DNA of 21,701 bases from a virus. Position numbers and translations under genes: made by a program. A model generated the notes under the pieces. That model worked only from the letters and a program-made list of their open reading frames with translations. It had not been told where the DNA came from and did no database searches. The stretch lies in the IMG/VR virus record IMGVR_UViG_3300024288_000007, positions 1 to 21,701 of that record. One strand, written 5' to 3'. Below, piece after piece: positions 1-7,559 of the stretch; the first letter of the stretch is position 1; every line of letters starts with the position of its first letter.

Positions 1-9
1 AACTTCAAT

Positions 10-444
10 TTAAATATTTTTATTAAACGCCAACAATCCGGCCACGCGTTTCTCTGGATTGGTTAGTTCTTTTATGGGCCATCCTGTTATTTTGCAGAAA
101 GTAGCATGGTTTATCTGAGATAAACCACATGGCTTAACGAGGGTATAAGTGATATTAAAGCGCTTGCAAAACTTCTCTATTTGCCGGCCTATCTCGTGAT
201 TTCGACCCACATCACCAGCTCCAGCGAAACCTCCGCCATTCCAATTTCTTTTTTTTATCAACCATCCGGCTTCAAGACGAACAAAGCAATTTTCTCGCAA
301 ATTCATCAGAGTAAAAAACGTATCATGCAAATCGTATTGTTCAAGCCTTAGCTTTTGTCCCATGATCCAATAAGCAAAACCAGACTTATCTACGTCTGGA
401 TCTATCCCGATTACAAACTCCTCTGCTGTTATTTTTTCGGTCAT
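10..444 (-). CDS. RuvC-like Holliday junction resolvase
   Basis: 144 aa. The N-terminus carries a first RNase H-fold strand with the GIDPD signature (D15, D17) followed by SG, as in RuvC-type crossover-junction nucleases. A second acidic strand reads VRLEAGW (E58). A GRNHEIGRQIE helix follows at about 80-90, and the C-terminal NPEKRVAGLLAF (E131) sits where RuvC has its last acidic residues. It would cut four-way or branched DNA made during phage recombination and replication, before packaging. It is slightly shorter than bacterial RuvC (about 170 aa), as is common in phages. Its start overlaps the stop of the upstream gene by ATGA, which fixes the start. Family assignment is by motif; substrate specificity is inferred. 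Confidence 0.75.
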   Translation of the reverse strand: MTEKITAEEFVIGIDPDVDKSGFAYWIMGQKLRLEQYDLHDTFFTLMNLRENCFVRLEAGWLIKKRNWNGGGFAGAGDVGRNHEIGRQIEKFCKRFNITYTLVKPCGLSQINHATFCKITGWPIKELTNPEKRVAGLLAFNKNI

Positions 445-635
445 ATTAAATGCTTGTATGGTTCGCCTTTTAAAAATAACTTTAGCTTTTCAATAGCCGT
501 TTCTTCGGTTTTAGCTGTCATATTGACTTCTGCCTTAAATGGCTTTTCAATTTCAGTAGAAGCAATATAAACTTTACCAATCTTGATGCATGTTATAGCG
601 CAATATTTTATTTCCATTTTATTAATTTCCTTCAT
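441..635 (-). CDS. Small hypothetical protein (64 aa)
   Basis: Not recognised. A compact mixed alpha/beta protein with two cysteines near the N-terminus (C12, C16) and a Lys/Glu-rich C-terminal half. It overlaps the resolvase start by 4 bases (ATGA) and the gene before it by 14 bases if the first Met is used. The second Met (617) would remove that overlap and is preceded by an A/T-rich stretch usual for Bacteroidota starts, so the start is ambiguous between 635 and 617. Its place in the early operon is the only hint of role. Confidence 0.6.
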   Translation of the reverse strand: MKEINKMEIKYCAITCIKIGKVYIASTEIEKPFKAEVNMTAKTEETAIEKLKLFLKGEPYKHLI

Positions 636-948
636 CTACTAAATCTTCTTTTCTTACTAGCTCAACCATGTATTCGATAGTTCCGAAAACGAGAACCTGT
701 AAAACTTCGACTTCACATATATTTTCGTAATCCGGATTTCTATCTGAGCTATATTTTGTTTTCTTTTTAAGAGCTGCGCTTTCTCCTTGATAATTAAAAA
801 TCCAGTCTTCCATTTTTGAGCCACCTGAAAATTTAACAAAAAAACTTTTTGGGTGTGATCGCTGCATCATTCCGGATGATGGCTGATTAAAAGTAACATT
901 TGAGGTATGAGACCCCATTTTTATGTTTGTTTGACTTATATTAAACAT
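622..948 (-). CDS. Hypothetical phage protein (108 aa)
   Basis: Not recognised. Soluble, no membrane segment. The N-terminal third is Ser/Asn/Gln-rich, the middle is basic, and the C-terminus has two hydrophobic strands followed by an acidic tail. The start lies 4 bases after the stop of the upstream gene, which fits the operon. A 60-codon frame inside it (657-839) is a shadow in another phase. Confidence 0.6.
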   Translation of the reverse strand: MFNISQTNIKMGSHTSNVTFNQPSSGMMQRSHPKSFFVKFSGGSKMEDWIFNYQGESAALKKKTKYSSDRNPDYENICEVEVLQVLVFGTIEYMVELVRKEDLVDEGN

Positions 949-952
949 TTTC

Positions 953-1321
953 TTAATTTTCTTTAAATAAAACTACCCATTTTTCTGATTCGTTAATCTG
1001 CAAATGCTGCATTAGTGATTTGAATGCATCTAACGCATTAGAAAAACTACTTATACCGCCTCGATAAAAAATACCATCCAAATGATGCAATGTATTATTT
1101 TCATCAACCATAATCTTTGCTTGCTCCTCCGTAACCTCGCTTGTAAGGCCGATTAGTTGCCATTTACCAGGAGGAAGCTTTGTAAAACTTTCATCGGCTA
1201 TAAGATATAAATAATCATCAGGATCATAATCTGCTAATTTAGCTAATTCAAAATGCGTATTGTTATCTTTTACTTTCTGAAAGCAAAGCGTTCCTTTTTC
1301 TGTTTTATGTTCTACTTGCAT
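953..1321 (-). CDS. Hypothetical phage protein (122 aa)
   Basis: Not recognised. A soluble protein with several short hydrophobic strands (LYLIAD at about 38-43, KWQLIGL at 53-59, KWVVLF near the C-terminus), suggesting a small alpha/beta fold. It overlaps the end of a 48-codon gene just upstream by 10 bases, as expected for tightly packed early phage genes. No catalytic motif is visible. Confidence 0.65.
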   Translation of the reverse strand: MQVEHKTEKGTLCFQKVKDNNTHFELAKLADYDPDDYLYLIADESFTKLPPGKWQLIGLTSEVTEEQAKIMVDENNTLHHLDGIFYRGGISSFSNALDAFKSLMQHLQINESEKWVVLFKEN

Positions 1322-1458
1322 GGCTTAAAAAGTTTTAGACAGTATTTGCAATCTACTTTTGATTTATTTCCAGTATGTGATACATCGGTAGTAAAATAAC
1401 GACCGCAATTTACTCTTGTAGATCCCCATTCGCCAGATGGCGCATAATGTGTTTTCAT
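1312..1458 (-). CDS. 48-aa putative zinc-binding peptide
   Basis: A short gene found by translating the gap upstream of position 1321. It has an ATG at 1458 and a TAG stop at 1312-1314, overlapping the next start by 10 bases. The product has a CKYC knuckle (C37, C40), further cysteines at 18 and 47, and histidines at 4 and 28. That spacing could hold a zinc ion in a treble-clef or ribbon-like mini-domain. Such peptides are common in early phage regions and often act as host-directed inhibitors or DNA-binding adaptors, but no function can be assigned here. Confidence 0.55.
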   Translation of the reverse strand: MKTHYAPSGEWGSTRVNCGRYFTTDVSHTGNKSKVDCKYCLKLFKPCK

Positions 1459-1491
1459 AACTATTTTAAATTTTGGGTTTATGTTGATTGA

Positions 1492-2280
1492 TTAATTGTT
1501 TTCTACTCTAATTTGGATGTATTCAGCAACATCTATCATTCTGCCGCCGTAATTGATAAATCTTTTGCCATCTGATAAGCCTTGCTCGTCGTGTATGGCG
1601 TTAAATTCTTTAACATAAGAATTTATCTGCTTTTGTTCTTCGCTTACCTCATATAGCTTTAAAACCACTTCTTTTTTACCCATGCCAGCAATAGTTTCTT
1701 TGAAGTATTCTGGCATAGGCACTCCTTTTGGTTCTCCGATCGACGTAACCGGATCTGGTATGCCGATAGGTTTTGCATTTAAGCGTTTTGTTTCGTTAAT
1801 TCTTGCTTGCTCAATCTCAGCGCAATAATCTTTATTGAATTGATTTAACCACTCGAAAATGATCTGCCCATCCATCCTGTCGTATTGCTTACCATACGCC
1901 CCCATCTTAGCATTTTTAAAACATAAAGCAAAGTAATCAGGCTTGTATATTGACATATTTTCTAAAATCAAATCTGCAGTTGTGTTAATTTGACTTGCGC
2001 CCATTGATTTTCCAACGCTTAAAAAGTCCAATGCTTCAACGATCATCAGTACCAATAAAGATTTTACTTTAGCCTCTTTTAATTTATTTGGCCTAATCGA
2101 CGATTGAATTATAACATCCCTACCGTCGATGGTTTCAGTATCATAATCCTTAGACATCAAAGCAAAAGATTTATTAGTGCTGTTAACAATGTCTAAAGCC
2201 GTTCTCGGATTAATTGCCTGTAAGTATTCTTGTGGCGAGTTCTGCCAGCTCAGCCCTTGATTCTGTTTTTGAATTTCCAT
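1492..2280 (-). CDS. Conserved Bacteroidota phage protein, possible replication accessory
   Basis: 262 aa from the internal Met at 2280; the frame extends to 2310 but then overlaps the replication gene by 101 bases instead of 71. The central part has a conserved-looking stretch, PDYFALCFKNAKMGAYG followed by YDRMDGQIIFEWLNQF. I associate this pattern with proteins that sit directly downstream of phage replication initiators in Bacteroidota elements, possibly a DUF6633-type family, but I am not certain of the name. The N-terminal half is helical; the C-terminus has helical segments and an NYGGR turn. No Walker motif is seen, so it is not a classical helicase loader of the AAA+ type. Coupling to the replication gene suggests a helper role in initiation. 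Confidence 0.6.
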   Translation of the reverse strand: MEIQKQNQGLSWQNSPQEYLQAINPRTALDIVNSTNKSFALMSKDYDTETIDGRDVIIQSSIRPNKLKEAKVKSLLVLMIVEALDFLSVGKSMGASQINTTADLILENMSIYKPDYFALCFKNAKMGAYGKQYDRMDGQIIFEWLNQFNKDYCAEIEQARINETKRLNAKPIGIPDPVTSIGEPKGVPMPEYFKETIAGMGKKEVVLKLYEVSEEQKQINSYVKEFNAIHDEQGLSDGKRFINYGGRMIDVAEYIQIRVENN

Positions 2281-2953
2281 TGTTTGTTTTTTTGTTGAAG
2301 TTTTTATCATTTTTCGCCCAGGTATTTAATCTTCTTTTCACATCCCAGGTTCGCTCCAGTTCAAATTTTAATTTTGTTTTTGATTTATTAGGCTCTATCC
2401 AGTAAAAGTAAAATTCATTTAAAAGCTCTTTTCCAAATTCACTTAAAAAAGGTGATAGCGTGGCGGAAAATTCTTTTTTCCGCACATCTATACTTTTAGT
2501 ATTTTTTTCTTTAACAGTTACTTTTACATTATCACTTACACTAACACTATCCGTTACACTTACAGTTAACAGCGATGTTTGCGACGTTAGCGATTCGCTA
2601 TTATCGCTTAGCGATTCCTTGCGACTATCAGCGATATTTAATGCTTCATTTAGTGATATTTCTCCATTTACGTATTTATTATACAAATCTAAATGCCATC
2701 TTTTTAGGTTTCCAATTATTCCGCTTTCGCTTCTTTCTACTTTCTTACCCTCCCATTTTGCAAGATCTCTTTTAAGCGTATTCTGAATATCGAGAAATGA
2801 AAGCTTAGTTATTTTGTCTGGAAACTCAGGATTTAAATCGTTTATATACCTGAAAAAATGCTTTATCAACCTGCCTGCTTCGTCATCTTCAAGCGCCTCG
2901 AATTTATCCATCCAATCAGCGTAAACAAGAACCCCCTTTTTGTCTTCTGCCAT
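2210..2953 (-). CDS. DUF6291-type phage replication initiation protein
   Basis: 247 aa. The N-terminal domain (about 5-75) has the DUF6291 pattern: a VLVYADW opening, DDEAGRLIKHFFRYIND, and a LKRDLAKWE helix. A Ser/Thr/Val-rich linker follows (about 105-150). The C-terminal domain holds EFYFYWIEPNKSKTKLKFE and TWDVKRRLNTWAKN, a pairing typical of replisome-organiser proteins in Bacteroidota phages. It probably binds the phage origin and recruits the host helicase. The linker is encoded by a dense array of short direct and inverted repeats (2571-2635), which could itself be the origin, as in lambda gene O. Family match is by recalled pattern; function is inferred. Confidence 0.7.
   Translation of the reverse strand: MAEDKKGVLVYADWMDKFEALEDDEAGRLIKHFFRYINDLNPEFPDKITKLSFLDIQNTLKRDLAKWEGKKVERSESGIIGNLKRWHLDLYNKYVNGEISLNEALNIADSRKESLSDNSESLTSQTSLLTVSVTDSVSVSDNVKVTVKEKNTKSIDVRKKEFSATLSPFLSEFGKELLNEFYFYWIEPNKSKTKLKFELERTWDVKRRLNTWAKNDKNFNKKTNNGNSKTESRAELAELATRILTGN
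2571..2635. repeat. Iteron-like repeat cluster inside the replication gene
   Basis: Two copies of a three-part module AGCGAT-TGCGAC-AGCGAT. One has units at 2571, 2580 and 2589 (9-base steps); the other at 2610, 2620 and 2630 (10-base steps). An inverted ATCGCT lies between them at 2603, making two small palindromes (2589-2599 and 2603-2615). The 10-base steps are not multiples of three, so the pattern exists in the DNA and is not only a product of amino-acid repetition. The flanks are A/T-rich. This is a candidate replication origin or initiator-binding site. Confidence 0.5.
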
Positions 2954-2987
2954 TTTTAACTTTATTTAAAATTTTGAACATAAAAAA

Positions 2988-3158
2988 TTACGAAAACTGC
3001 TTCGGCAACAAAGAAACTATGGCAGTTCTTTTATCTTCTGGCATTGTGGCTTTTCCACTTAGCATCATGCTTAAGTGAGCCGTTGAAACCCCTATTTTTG
3101 AAGCTATGAAAGACTGTTTTAGTCCTGATTCTAAAATCCTTATTTTCAATTGTTTCAT
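2988..3158 (-). CDS. 56-aa XRE-like helix-turn-helix protein
   Basis: A short gene in the gap before the replication gene: ATG at 3158, TAA at 2988-2990. The product reads as one helix-turn-helix domain: a helix around 8-15, the LKQSFIASKIGVSTAHLSMM core (13-32) with the alanine and glycine-valine turn of XRE/Cro repressors, then LSGKATMP as in Cro-type proteins. It is about as small as lambda Cro (66 aa). It lies 34 bases upstream of the replication gene on the same strand. It may regulate early genes or act as an origin-binding partner. Confidence 0.75.
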   Translation of the reverse strand: MKQLKIRILESGLKQSFIASKIGVSTAHLSMMLSGKATMPEDKRTAIVSLLPKQFS

Positions 3159-3193
3159 TGAGTAAATTTAATAAAAATTAAAATATAAAACAA

Positions 3194-3397
3194 TTATAAA
3201 AACCACTCTTTAAAATGTTTTCCGTCTTTTTCAATCCAACGATCTTTAATAACTAAACCTTCTTTACGGAGTTTGCTTAAATAATGCCGTATTTCGGTGG
3301 TTCCAATTGACTTTAGCACAGATATTGAAGTTATCCTTTTGCCTTTCTCTAACTGGCATTTAATTAGAGAAAGGTTATCGTTTTTAGTTTGTTCCAT
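3194..3397 (-). CDS. Winged-helix HTH protein (HTH_39-like), 67 aa
   Basis: The pattern LEKGKRITSISVLKSIGTTE, then a helix with LSKLRKEGLVI, then a short beta wing (KDRWIEKDGKHFKEWFL), matches small phage winged-helix proteins of the HTH_39 type. These open with a fixed 'LxxGxxIT' and end in a wing with an aromatic tail. It probably binds DNA as a regulator or replication accessory. Its start shares one base with the stop of the methyltransferase gene (TAATG), so the two are translationally coupled. Confidence 0.65.
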   Translation of the reverse strand: MEQTKNDNLSLIKCQLEKGKRITSISVLKSIGTTEIRHYLSKLRKEGLVIKDRWIEKDGKHFKEWFL

Positions 3398-4407
3398 TAG
3401 AATAGTTTTATAGATTCGTTTTCATGAAACCTGATTTCTACGTGCTGTAGATTTTTAACAGCTTGTTTATAATAGGTATCTTTTAATTCGATTCCAATTG
3501 CTTTGCGGCCCATCGATACAGGGGAATAAACCTCGCTACCCACCCCCATAAAAGGGGTTAATACAACTTCATTAGGATTAGAATATAGCTCAATAAGTCT
3601 ATCTATAACATCTAATTGAAGTGGATGCACGTGCTTCTCGTCGTCCTCGTCCTTACTTTCTCTAAACTTCAATACATTATCAATTCGGATATCGTCCCAA
3701 ACAGATGAAGCATAACGCTGCCAAATGTAATGGCTTAGTTTATTAGACTTTGGATCCGCCCATCCTTTAAATTTTACATTCAAATATTCCCATAATTCAG
3801 TAGGGGTAAAATTTGTTTCATTTGCATTATTCCATGCATCAATAATATTCGGCAAAATTGGGGTTTCTCCGGCATAACTGTTTAGTCCAAATTCATGAGT
3901 AACCGGAACCGCGTTTTCACCTTTCTTTTTGAATACCAAAACATAATCAGGCATGGCGGTAAAGCATTGTGTAGAGTCTTCTACAATCAGCTTATGCATT
4001 AATGATTTTACCATTGTTCGCATACGGACTTTCAAAGGTTCCTTCCATATTGTAATTTTATTCATTCGCTTAAATCCGTACTTCTCGTGGATCTTTTGAA
4101 TTTCGTTAGGATAGTCCCATTGCGAACCGTCTTTATTCATTAGGTCGGTACAATGAACTGCAGTTATTCTTCCTGGCTTAGTTACCCTTGCAATTTCTTT
4201 TACTAAAAATTCGTATTGCTTTAGTCCGTCTTCACGATTTTCGTTATTAGAAAAATCATTATCGCTCGAGCTGTAATTATACAGGCCTAAAAAAGGCGGA
4301 GAGTATACCGACAAATCAACGCTTTCCTTGTCTAAAGTTGGTAATACATACATGCAATCAGAATTATAGATAGCAAAATTTTCTGTTATTAATTGATCTT
4401 TTACCAT
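3397..4407 (-). CDS. DNA methyltransferase, N4-cytosine/N6-adenine type
   Basis: 336 aa. Catalytic motif IV is SPPF (36-39) near the N-terminus. The AdoMet-binding motif I, TPFMGVGSE (284-292), is near the C-terminus and is followed by GRKAIGIELKDTYY. The order IV before I marks a beta-class enzyme of the N6_N4_Mtase family. SPPF, not DPPY, slightly favours N4-cytosine as target, but phage adenine enzymes vary. The gene overlaps the helicase upstream by 7 bases. No restriction nuclease gene lies next to it, so it is probably an orphan phage methylase that protects phage DNA from host restriction. Recognition sequence unknown. Confidence 0.85.
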   Translation of the reverse strand: MVKDQLITENFAIYNSDCMYVLPTLDKESVDLSVYSPPFLGLYNYSSSDNDFSNNENREDGLKQYEFLVKEIARVTKPGRITAVHCTDLMNKDGSQWDYPNEIQKIHEKYGFKRMNKITIWKEPLKVRMRTMVKSLMHKLIVEDSTQCFTAMPDYVLVFKKKGENAVPVTHEFGLNSYAGETPILPNIIDAWNNANETNFTPTELWEYLNVKFKGWADPKSNKLSHYIWQRYASSVWDDIRIDNVLKFRESKDEDDEKHVHPLQLDVIDRLIELYSNPNEVVLTPFMGVGSEVYSPVSMGRKAIGIELKDTYYKQAVKNLQHVEIRFHENESIKLF

Positions 4408-5771
4408 TTTGGCTTTATTATTTCTTGATTAAATTCTTTGTTTGTTATTTCGTAGTTTGTATTAATTTTTGCGTTTAGCTTGCTGAACAATTCGTTTGCT
4501 TTTGTTGATTTAGCCAATAAACCGTCTAATACCCTTTGTTGGCCCGATGAATAGACCAAATCACATTGTACAGATCCGACACGACCAAACCTCCAAAATC
4601 TTCTTATAGCTTGATAATATTGCTCATAGCTGAATGTTGGAAAGTACGTAGTGTGTCCGCAATGCTGCCAGTTCAACCCGAAAGCCGTCATTTTTGGCTT
4701 TGTAATTAACTTCTTGATATCGCCATTTAAAAAAGCTAAAAGCATTTCTTCTTTTTTATCGATATCCATACTTCCTTTTATCTGATAAGCATCTTTATCC
4801 AATTTTTGAAGCAAATCGCCCTCGTTGTTTAAGTTACACCAGTAAACAGATGTTTCGTGTTTTGATGCGATATCGTAAGCCATTTCGCAACGCCGTTCAA
4901 TAGTTTGCCTATTTTCGTCTTTTATTTCAGTTAACCGCTTTGCTTTTTGCATATTAAACAAAAGCTCCTGGCCGTTTTCGATAGGCATTTTATTATTTTC
5001 TACACAATGGTAATTTGTAAGCAATTCAGGTAAAATATGCTTTTCGTCAGAAAAACCTAAATCAGACGGCTTGCGCATTGAAAAGCTCCACCCCGAAACC
5101 CACTCAAAGAAATTATCTTTTGCATGGCCCTTTAAAATCCATTCAGTACCGATATTCATTGGCGATATCGTATCTTCATTGTTGGTGAAGAACTTGGTTA
5201 ACATATCCGCATATCCCATATATCCTAAAGCCTCGGAGCTGGTGCCTAATTCAATAAAATCATTTGGGCTCGGCGTGGCTGTGAATAGATATCTGTATTT
5301 AACCTTTCTTAAAAATGCCGTAATTTGTGTTTTTATTGCGCCATTAAAGTTTTTAAGGATTGAGCTTTCGTCTAAAATAACACAATCAAAATCGTTCGGA
5401 TTGAAAAAATGTAATCTTTCGTAATTGCATATAACAATTTTTGTTTTGAATTTGCCGTCTTTCGAGTAGCTGATATCGTCAATATTAAATTTTTCAGCTT
5501 CTTTAATAAACTGAAATGCTACAGCTAATGGAGTTAAAATCAATACAGGCTTATTGCTGTGTTTTGCGTAGTTTACGGCTGTAATTATTTCAATTAATGT
5601 CTTGCCTAGTCCGGTATCAATAAACCCAGCGCCGCGCCCTTTTGTTATTAGCTTTTCAGTTAAATACGCCTGATAATCAAAAAGACTATCAGGTACAAAT
5701 AAAGGCTTAATTCCGAAATCCTGGCTAACATGCTTTTTCTTTTCGAGAAACTTTTTATAATCAGCTCTCAT
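4401..5771 (-). CDS. SNF2/DEAD-like superfamily 2 helicase
   Basis: 456 aa. Walker A DTGLGKT (52-58), Walker B ILDESS (132-137), motif III TATP (164-167), and in the second RecA lobe a motif V region (ITKPKMTAFGLNW) and motif VI with arginine fingers, QAIRRFWRFGR (387-397). This is a full-length two-lobe SF2 ATPase of the kind common in phages, close to SNF2/DEAD translocases. It lies 2 bases after the clamp gene and overlaps the methyltransferase by 7 bases, so helicase and methylase are probably made together. It could remodel replication or recombination intermediates, or help the methylase scan DNA. The partnership is inferred from gene order only. Confidence 0.88.
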   Translation of the reverse strand: MRADYKKFLEKKKHVSQDFGIKPLFVPDSLFDYQAYLTEKLITKGRGAGFIDTGLGKTLIEIITAVNYAKHSNKPVLILTPLAVAFQFIKEAEKFNIDDISYSKDGKFKTKIVICNYERLHFFNPNDFDCVILDESSILKNFNGAIKTQITAFLRKVKYRYLFTATPSPNDFIELGTSSEALGYMGYADMLTKFFTNNEDTISPMNIGTEWILKGHAKDNFFEWVSGWSFSMRKPSDLGFSDEKHILPELLTNYHCVENNKMPIENGQELLFNMQKAKRLTEIKDENRQTIERRCEMAYDIASKHETSVYWCNLNNEGDLLQKLDKDAYQIKGSMDIDKKEEMLLAFLNGDIKKLITKPKMTAFGLNWQHCGHTTYFPTFSYEQYYQAIRRFWRFGRVGSVQCDLVYSSGQQRVLDGLLAKSTKANELFSKLNAKINTNYEITNKEFNQEIIKPKW

Positions 5772-5773
5772 AA

Positions 5774-6868
5774 TTATATTACACTAGGAACGTTTAAGAA
5801 TAGATTTACATCAGTTTCGTCGCCTTTAATTAGACAAACTGTTTTTTCGTCCTTTAACCAAAATGTAGCCGTATCGGTTTCTAATTTTGAAACGATGTTT
5901 GTGATCTGACTGCCTATAAAACCGATTGAAAAACTTTCTCCATCGTAATCGCAATCAATAGTTTCGCTTCCCTCCTGATTTACCGTTTTATCGCTTGATT
6001 TAACGATTAACTGTTTGTTTTCGAATGTGAATACGCAATGGCCAGTTTTTACATTAGCAACGATTAAAACGCGGGATACTGCCCTGGTTAATTTATCAAT
6101 ATCTACAGTAATTTTAATAGGGTGATTTTCCGGAATGAAAGCGGAATAGGCAGGAAATTTACCCTCAGATAAAATACCAAAAACAATTGTATTGCCATAA
6201 TCAAAACTAATCCATCGGTCGGAATATGAAATATTAACATCGCCATTAAAACCTAAAGACGAAATTGTATTCAGGATAAAAGGCCTAACTAAGCAATTTT
6301 GCAAATTGATTGTGTTTTCGAATACATTTTGAACCGCTATTGTTTTTGCATCGGTGCCGACAATATTAATGCCGTTTCCAAATTCAACCAGCGCAGATGA
6401 ATAAACCATGCTCGAATCAGGTGAGCACGCAAATGTAGTTTTTGAAATGGCTCGATTTAAAACTGCAGAATCAATTTCGATTTTATGGCTTTCGATAATT
6501 GGAGTTTGCGGGTAGTTTTCCGTTTCTTCCCCCGGCAATTGAATTTTACCGGATGAGGTTTTAAGAACAACCAAATAGCCTTTATCAATTGGTTTAATCT
6601 CGAAATTCAATTCCTGATCTGACAAAGTTTTAATGTAGTCTAGCAGTTTTTTGCTGTTAACACAAATATCTTTGTTATATTCTGATTTAATTACAGGAAT
6701 TGTTTTGACTATGTACAGTTCGCTACATGACCCTGTAATTGTGCATTGTTTTTCGCTTAACGATAATTTAAAGCATTCCAATACCGGGTTAGTAATTGAC
6801 GTTTTGATGCCTTTAGTGCAGATCGAAAGGGCTGATAATAATTCTTTTTGCTGGATAGTGAATTTCAT
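5774..6868 (-). CDS. dnaN: DNA polymerase III beta subunit (sliding clamp)
   Basis: 364 aa from the Met at 6868, against 366 in E. coli. The frame continues upstream to 6943, but family members begin with MKFxxxxKELLxAL as here, and the earlier start would overlap the preceding gene. Three repeated clamp domains can be followed: domain 1 with SITNPVLECFKLSL, domain 2 opening near VLNRAISKTTFACSPD, and domain 3 near the KFPAYSAFIPEN stretch. The usual C-terminal MPMRL is replaced by LNVPSVI. It forms a ring on DNA that tethers polymerase. No phage polymerase or clamp loader is visible here, so it may work with host enzymes or act as a competitor of the host clamp. Confidence 0.92.
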   Translation of the reverse strand: MKFTIQQKELLSALSICTKGIKTSITNPVLECFKLSLSEKQCTITGSCSELYIVKTIPVIKSEYNKDICVNSKKLLDYIKTLSDQELNFEIKPIDKGYLVVLKTSSGKIQLPGEETENYPQTPIIESHKIEIDSAVLNRAISKTTFACSPDSSMVYSSALVEFGNGINIVGTDAKTIAVQNVFENTINLQNCLVRPFILNTISSLGFNGDVNISYSDRWISFDYGNTIVFGILSEGKFPAYSAFIPENHPIKITVDIDKLTRAVSRVLIVANVKTGHCVFTFENKQLIVKSSDKTVNQEGSETIDCDYDGESFSIGFIGSQITNIVSKLETDTATFWLKDEKTVCLIKGDETDVNLFLNVPSVI

Positions 6869-6911
6869 AATTTTGTTTAAGTTAAAAATGTCTAGTTCTA
6901 ATTGCGGCATA

Positions 6912-7139
6912 TTACCACGCCAAAAGGTATTTTTCCCATCCATTGTCTGTGATTAGTTTAACTGTTATCCCCTCGTTTTGAAGCTGAGTAATTGCGTGAT
7001 CATTCATTTTAGCTTTTAATACTAAAAACTCTGATTTACGATTTTGAGCTTGGATCATTAATTGTTTACGAATTGCGCGGTACTCGATTGATTCGGTGCG
7101 TTCGTTTAGGGTTGTTGATAATAATTTTTTAGTTGCCAT
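6912..7139 (-). CDS. Hypothetical protein (75 aa)
   Basis: Not recognised. Mostly helical and basic. The C-terminal half (HAITQLQNEGITVKLI) resembles a helix followed by a strand, as in many small phage proteins that describe a domain with a conserved 'NGW' end. It ends 43 bases before the sliding clamp and starts 3 bases after the previous stop, so it belongs to the clamp operon. Confidence 0.55.
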   Translation of the reverse strand: MATKKLLSTTLNERTESIEYRAIRKQLMIQAQNRKSEFLVLKAKMNDHAITQLQNEGITVKLITDNGWEKYLLAW

Positions 7140-7142
7140 TGC

Positions 7143-7559
7143 TTAAGTGTTTATGATTTTTGATAATAAATTGATTCTGCTTAAATAAGATTCGTACATA
7201 AGGCCAGAGTAATTAAATTGATTTAAGGCCTTCAATTCATCTGACGCCACTTCTTTTTGATGCTCTATTCTTTTGTAAACATCAGGAAATGAAAGCCTAA
7301 ATTTCTGATTTTCCTTTTCTATCAACATCAATTCTCTTTCGATTGTGCATCTCTTTTTAAATCTGATTGTTCCTACCAACTGGCTACGTCTTTTCTTTTC
7401 CATTTCGACCGATTTTAAGCCGTTCAGGTACATGAAAGACTTAACGGAGTTGTAAGATCGATTAAGATAAAAAGCTATTTCATGTTTAGTCTTTTTATTG
7501 AAATTTCTAAAAACGTATTGCTTTTCTTTCTCCGAATAATAATAGTTACGGCCTGACAT
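7143..7559 (-). CDS. Myb/SANT-like HTH DNA-binding protein
   Basis: 138 aa. The N-terminus (about 5-50) shows YSEKEKQYVFRNF, KKTKHEIAFYLNRS and a helix YNSVKSFMYLNGLK. This is the three-helix pattern of Myb/SANT or GcrA-like domains ('EIAxxLxRSxxSVxxxxxxLGL'). The rest is a basic, helical tail, possibly coiled (90-138). It probably binds DNA as a regulator of the replication operon. The start shares one base with the stop upstream (TAATG). Confidence 0.6.
   Translation of the reverse strand: MSGRNYYYSEKEKQYVFRNFNKKTKHEIAFYLNRSYNSVKSFMYLNGLKSVEMEKKRRSQLVGTIRFKKRCTIERELMLIEKENQKFRLSFPDVYKRIEHQKEVASDELKALNQFNYSGLMYESYLSRINLLSKIINT

Noticed and set aside
2460-2786. Plus-strand frame of 108 codons with a hydrophobic leader-like start
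   Set aside because: It is the antisense of the Ser/Thr/Val-rich linker of the replication gene; repeated S/T codons read as Leu/Thr/Val on the other strand. No promoter or coupling.
6869-6943. Upstream extension of the sliding clamp by 25 codons
   Set aside because: The extension overlaps the preceding gene's end, is not like the family N-terminus, and the next Met gives the standard start.
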